From positions 5,890,001 through 5,954,000 of the forward strand of contig NZ_LT629777.1 in NCBI RefSeq assembly GCF_900105475.1: a stretch of DNA of 64,000 nucleotides, written 5' to 3'. Positions 60,387 to 64,000 of this stretch are shown in pieces. Every line of letters begins with the position of its first letter. Positions within the stretch are counted from its first letter, which is position 1. The DNA comes from Pseudomonas asplenii. Lineage in GTDB: Bacteria; Pseudomonadota; Gammaproteobacteria; Pseudomonadales; Pseudomonadaceae. The position numbers and the translations under genes were made by a program. Below the pieces are notes generated by a model, which was not told where the DNA came from, searched no databases, and was given only the letters and a program-made list of their open reading frames with translations.

Positions 60387-61850
60387 ATGGAATTCACGAT
60401 TCAACACTTTATCGCGCTGGCGCCGCTGTTGATCACCAGCCTCACCATTATCGTGGTGATGCTGGCGATCGCCTGGCGCCGTAACCACTCACAGACTTTC
60501 CTGCTGTCCTGTGCCGGCCTCAACCTGGCGTTGCTGTCGATCTTCCCGGTGCTGAAAGTCGCTCCGCTGGCGGTCACCCCGCTGATCCAGATCGACGATT
60601 TCGCCTGCCTGTACATGGCGCTGATCCTGGTCGCGACCCTGGCCTGCGTCACCCTCGCCCACGCCTACCTCGGCGAAGGCGGCAGCGGCTACCCGGGCAA
60701 CCGTGAAGAACTGTACCTGCTGATCCTGATGGCCGCCGCCGGCGGCCTGGTACTGGTCAGCGCGCAACACCTGGCCAGCCTGTTCATCGGCCTGGAGCTG
60801 CTGTCGGTACCGGTCTACGGTCTGGTGGCCTATGCCTTCTTCAACAAGCGTTCGCTGGAAGCCGGCATCAAGTACATGGTGTTGTCGGCCGCCGGTTCCG
60901 CGTTCCTGTTGTTCGGCATGGCCCTGCTGTACGCCGAAGCCGGTACCCTGAGCTTCAGCGGGATCGGCCACGCATTGGCGGCCACCGGCCTGCCAAGCCC
61001 GATCGCCCAGTTGGGCCTGGGCATGATGCTGGTCGGCCTGGGGTTCAAGCTGTCGCTGGTACCCTTCCACCTCTGGACCCCGGACGTCTACGAAGGGGCT
61101 CCGGCACCGGTAGCGGCCTTCCTGGCCACCGCCAGCAAGGTGGCGGTGTTTGCCGTGATGATTCGCCTGTTCCAGATCTCGCCGGTCGCCAGCAGTGGTG
61201 TACTGAGCAACGTCCTGGCGGTCATCGCCGTGGCATCGATCCTGGTTGGTAACCTGCTGGCGCTGACCCAGAGCAACCTCAAGCGTCTGCTCGGTTACTC
61301 GTCCATCGCCCACTTCGGTTACCTGCTGATTGCCCTGGTGGCGAGCAAGGGCCTGGCGCTGGAAGCCATGGGCGTGTACCTGGTCACCTACGTGGTCACC
61401 AGCCTCGGCGCCTTCGGTGTGATCACTCTGATGTCCTCGCCATACAACGGCCGCGACATGGATGCCCTGTACGAATACCGCGGCCTGTTCTGGCGTCGTC
61501 CGTACCTGACCGCCGTGCTGACCGTGATGATGCTGTCCCTGGCCGGTATCCCGCTGACCGCCGGCTTCATCGGCAAGTTCTACATCATCGCGACCGGTGT
61601 CGAGTCTCAGCACTGGTGGCTGATCGGTTCCCTGGTGATCGGTAGTGCCATCGGCGTCTTCTACTACCTGCGCGTGATGGTCACCCTGTACCTGATGGAG
61701 CCGAACCTGCGTCGTCACGATGCCCAACTGCACTGGGAACAACGTGCGGGCGGCGTGATGCTGCTGGCAATCGCGATCCTGGCCTTCTTCCTCGGCGTGT
61801 ACCCACAACCGCTGCTGGAGCTGGTGCAACACGCGGTACTGGCCAGCTAA
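60387..61850 (+). CDS. nuoN: NADH-quinone oxidoreductase subunit N
   Basis: A 487-residue antiporter-like membrane subunit, last gene of the operon. The conserved Leu-Glu-Leu-Leu-Ser-Val-Pro-Val-Tyr segment near residue 134 and [15 protein letters not shown] near residue 225 are diagnostic. The start at 60387 gives the family length; the frame is open upstream into nuoM. A terminator follows 22 bp after the stop. Confidence 0.96.
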   Translation: MEFTIQHFIALAPLLITSLTIIVVMLAIAWRRNHSQTFLLSCAGLNLALLSIFPVLKVAPLAVTPLIQIDDFACLYMALILVATLACVTLAHAYLGEGGSGYPGNREELYLLILMAAAGGLVLVSAQHLASLFIGLELLSVPVYGLVAYAFFNKRSLEAGIKYMVLSAAGSAFLLFGMALLYAEAGTLSFSGIGHALAATGLPSPIAQLGLGMMLVGLGFKLSLVPFHLWTPDVYEGAPAPVAAFLATASKVAVFAVMIRLFQISPVASSGVLSNVLAVIAVASILVGNLLALTQSNLKRLLGYSSIAHFGYLLIALVASKGLALEAMGVYLVTYVVTSLGAFGVITLMSSPYNGRDMDALYEYRGLFWRRPYLTAVLTVMMLSLAGIPLTAGFIGKFYIIATGVESQHWWLIGSLVIGSAIGVFYYLRVMVTLYLMEPNLRRHDAQLHWEQRAGGVMLLAIAILAFFLGVYPQPLLELVQHAVLAS

Positions 61851-61872
61851 GCAAACGGCCAGCCGTACCCGA

Positions 61873-61910
61873 CACCCCGCCCGAGGCAACTCTGGCGGGG
61901 TGTTTTGTTT
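61873..61910 (+). terminator. nuo operon terminator
   Basis: CACCCCGCC (61873-61881) pairs with GGCGGGGTG (61894-61902), followed by TTTTGTTTT. Confidence 0.9.
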
Positions 61911-61988
61911 TCAGCGCCCCTCGAATCCGTTGTGAACCATTCTCGACTTCTATAGGCTGGCCCGCCCTGTTCCGCCGAGCCCCTGTCG

Positions 61989-64000
61989 ATGCGTACCGCC
62001 CTCCCCTCGCTGCTTCCCCTCGCCCTGTTGTGCGCCACCCCCTTGCAAACCACCGCTGCCGACTTGGAGTTGGGTGAAATGCAAGTGCGCGGTGAAGAAG
62101 TCAGCGAGATCGAGGACGCCCGCGAGCGCTTGAATGAAGTTCCCGGTGCCAGCAACCTGATCGATCTGACCCAGGTGGAGAATGGTCGTGTCGCCAGCAA
62201 CCAGGATGTGCTCGCCTACCAGCCGGGAGTCTATGCCCAGTCGGCCGGCAATGACGGCACCAAGGTGTCGATTCGCGGCTCCGGCATCAACCGCGCACCT
62301 GGCGCCCACGGCTCGGGTGTCTACACGATGTTCGACGGCCTGCCCCTGACCGGTCCCGGCGGCACGCCCTACGAACTGTTCGAACCGCTGTGGCTGAGCC
62401 GTGCCGAAGTGCTGCGCGGCGCCAACGGTTTCGACCGCGGCTCGCTGGCCCTGGGGGGCGCCATCGACTACATCACCCATACCGGGCGGGATGCCGCGCC
62501 CTTGCAGGTACGCTATGAGACCGGCAGCTACGGCTACCGCAAGCGCCAGATCAGTTCCGGCCAGGTGCTGGGCGACCTGGATTACTACGTGTCGCTGACC
62601 GACTCGGACTACGACGGCTATCAGGACCACACTCAAGGCAGCAGCAAGGGCATCGCGGCGAATGTCGGCTATCGCTTCAGCCCGGAACTGGAGACGCGTC
62701 TCTACCTGCGCTATCGCGAGACCGACAACGAACTGGCCGGGCGGGTGACCCAGGACCAGATCAAGCACCATCCGCGCTCGGCCAACGCGGCCTATCTCAG
62801 TCGCGACGCGAGCCGTCCACAACCGGGCAGCACCTGGTTGGGCAGCAAGACCACGATGTACCTGGACGACGACTCGAAGCTTGAGGTGGGGCTGGTCTAT
62901 CACGACTATCCGATGGACCTGCGCGAAGGCCCCAACCGCCTCAAGGTGGCCTACACCGATGTCAGCGGTACTCTGAACTATCTCCGCCGCGATACGCTGT
63001 TCGGCCTGGAGAGCAAGACCACCCTGGGTTGGCGCAGCACCCAGCACCTGCCCAACAGTGGCGCCTCGGAATATGTACGTACGCCTACACCGACAACCGT
63101 CGGCTATCCGGTCGGAACCAAGACTCGAGATTTCACCTACCAGGGCTCGGACAATGTGCTGCACGTCAGCAATGATCTGGAGCTGATGCCTGATCTCTGG
63201 CTGACTACCGGCCTGGCGATGATCCATACCCGTCGTGAAAGCGAGGTGACTTACCCGGCCAGCGGCGGCAAGGTCAGCCAGCAGGACTGGGACTACGCGC
63301 CGCGCGTGGGCCTGCGCTATGAGTTCAGTCCACAGTTGCAGGTTTACGGCAATATCAGCCGCTCGGTCGAGCCGCCACATCCGTGGTCGTTGATCTGGAG
63401 TTCGGGGACCCGTTTCGGTCCAGGCAATGGTGCTTCTACCGGCCTGCAAAGCACACCGATCAAACTGCATAACCAGACCGCCACCACCCTTGAGCTGGGC
63501 AGTCGCGGCGAGTCGTGGCTCGGCAAGTGGGACCTTGCCTGGTACTACTCGGCGGTACGTCACGAATTGCTGACCGTGGAGATGCAGGCCGCCACGCAGA
63601 GCCAGAACCAGATCACCGGTGAAGTGAATGCCAGCCCCACCGTACACCAGGGTATCGAAGCCGGCCTCGACAGCCTGCTGTGGGAGCGACCGACCCTGGG
63701 CAAGGTCAGCCTGCGCCAGGCCTACACCTTCAGCGATTTCCATTACCACGATGACCAGGCTTTCGGTGACAATCGCCTGCCCGGAATCCCACAGCATTAC
63801 TATCAGGCAGAGATCCGCTACGACCACCCCACCGGCGTCTATGTCGGCCTGAATACTCAGGTGGCCTCACGCATGGCCGTGGACTACGCCAACTCCCGTT
63901 ATGCGTCGTCCTATGCCTTGTTCGGCGCCACCCTGGGCTACGCCTCGCCCAAGCAGGACTGGCAGACCTGGCTGGACCTGCGCAACCTGACCAACCAGCA
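61989..64000 (+). CDS. TonB-dependent outer-membrane receptor, 3'-truncated by window
   Basis: The frame is open from ATG 61989 to the window edge (670 codons). Residues 1-23 form a signal peptide ending Thr-Ala-Ala. A short TonB-box-like Glu-Met-Gln-Val-Arg-Gly follows, then the plug domain (Gln-Pro-Gly-Val-Tyr-Ala-Gln, Val-Ser-Ile-Arg-Gly-Ser-Gly, Val-Leu-Arg-Gly-Ala-Asn-Gly, Gly-Gly-Ala-Ile-Asp-Tyr-Ile) and alternating barrel strands; the end Trp-Leu-Asp-Leu-Arg-Asn-Leu-Thr-Asn is typical of the last strands. It probably imports a ferric siderophore or another large ligand. No Fur box is evident within the 140-bp upstream gap. Confidence 0.9.
   Translation, partial: MRTALPSLLPLALLCATPLQTTAADLELGEMQVRGEEVSEIEDARERLNEVPGASNLIDLTQVENGRVASNQDVLAYQPGVYAQSAGNDGTKVSIRGSGINRAPGAHGSGVYTMFDGLPLTGPGGTPYELFEPLWLSRAEVLRGANGFDRGSLALGGAIDYITHTGRDAAPLQVRYETGSYGYRKRQISSGQVLGDLDYYVSLTDSDYDGYQDHTQGSSKGIAANVGYRFSPELETRLYLRYRETDNELAGRVTQDQIKHHPRSANAAYLSRDASRPQPGSTWLGSKTTMYLDDDSKLEVGLVYHDYPMDLREGPNRLKVAYTDVSGTLNYLRRDTLFGLESKTTLGWRSTQHLPNSGASEYVRTPTPTTVGYPVGTKTRDFTYQGSDNVLHVSNDLELMPDLWLTTGLAMIHTRRESEVTYPASGGKVSQQDWDYAPRVGLRYEFSPQLQVYGNISRSVEPPHPWSLIWSSGTRFGPGNGASTGLQSTPIKLHNQTATTLELGSRGESWLGKWDLAWYYSAVRHELLTVEMQAATQSQNQITGEVNASPTVHQGIEAGLDSLLWERPTLGKVSLRQAYTFSDFHYHDDQAFGDNRLPGIPQHYYQAEIRYDHPTGVYVGLNTQVASRMAVDYANSRYASSYALFGATLGYASPKQDWQTWLDLRNLTNQ

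Noticed and set aside
61950..63827. Long minus-strand frame opposite the TonB-dependent receptor
   Set aside because: The plus-strand frame has a signal peptide, plug and barrel features and runs open to the window edge; the antisense frame has no motif.

Overview
The window is a GC-rich chromosomal segment of a Pseudomonas, most likely of the P. fluorescens group. The evidence is the aat-ate-infA-clpA-clpS-cspD-icd-idh-mnmA-hflD-purB-roxA-aceA-nuo gene order (as in other Pseudomonas), the fused nuoCD, the coexistence of dimeric and monomeric isocitrate dehydrogenases, the HsbR/HsbA pair and Pseudomonas-type REP doublets. No rRNA, tRNA, CRISPR array or intact insertion sequence was seen.

The left part (1 to about 24.9 kb) is accessory. 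It opens with a LysR regulator truncated by the window edge, divergent from an oxygenase / TSUP exporter / YbaK-type deacylase set. Then come an LprI-like periplasmic protein, a DUF2252 protein, UppP, a BrnT/BrnA toxin-antitoxin pair, a small lipoprotein, a YXWGXW-repeat protein, an ECF sigma / membrane anti-sigma / CnrX-like sensor operon, a RelE/HigB-type toxin with XRE antitoxin, and an operon of ABM-domain protein, secreted VOC-like protein and alginate-export-type porin.

The most interesting locus is 13.3-22.4 kb. A six-gene operon encodes a lysine/ornithine N-hydroxylase, an MFS transporter, a PhyH-type Fe(II)/2-oxoglutarate oxygenase, a small metal-binding cupin, a methionyl-tRNA-synthetase-like protein with a degenerate KMSKS loop, and a PLP aminotransferase. 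It is flanked by an XRE regulator and a MocR/GntR regulator. N-hydroxylase plus cupin plus MetRS-like protein is the known signature of N-N bond (hydrazine) formation in Streptomyces natural products; here cupin and MetRS are separate adjacent genes. No NRPS or PKS is present, so the product is predicted to be a small hydrazine-, hydrazone- or diazo-type amino-acid derivative. This is inference from families and gene order.

At 23.2-25.0 kb the 5' end of dusA is present twice, as 108-bp imperfect direct repeats about 1.7 kb apart. The AT-rich DNA between them has small unrecognised genes, as expected for the remnant of an island integrated at the dusA hotspot.

From dusA to the right end the window is mostly core genome: dusA, hsbR-hsbA (HptB surface-lifestyle pathway), a PilZ protein, N-end-rule genes (aat, bpt, clpS, clpA), infA, cspD, the isocitrate node (icd, idh and later aceA), a NUDIX hydrolase, mnmA-hflD, purB, roxA, a GNAT protein, a lone secretin-N-like protein, the complete 13-gene nuoA-N operon for respiratory complex I, and a TonB-dependent receptor cut by the right edge.
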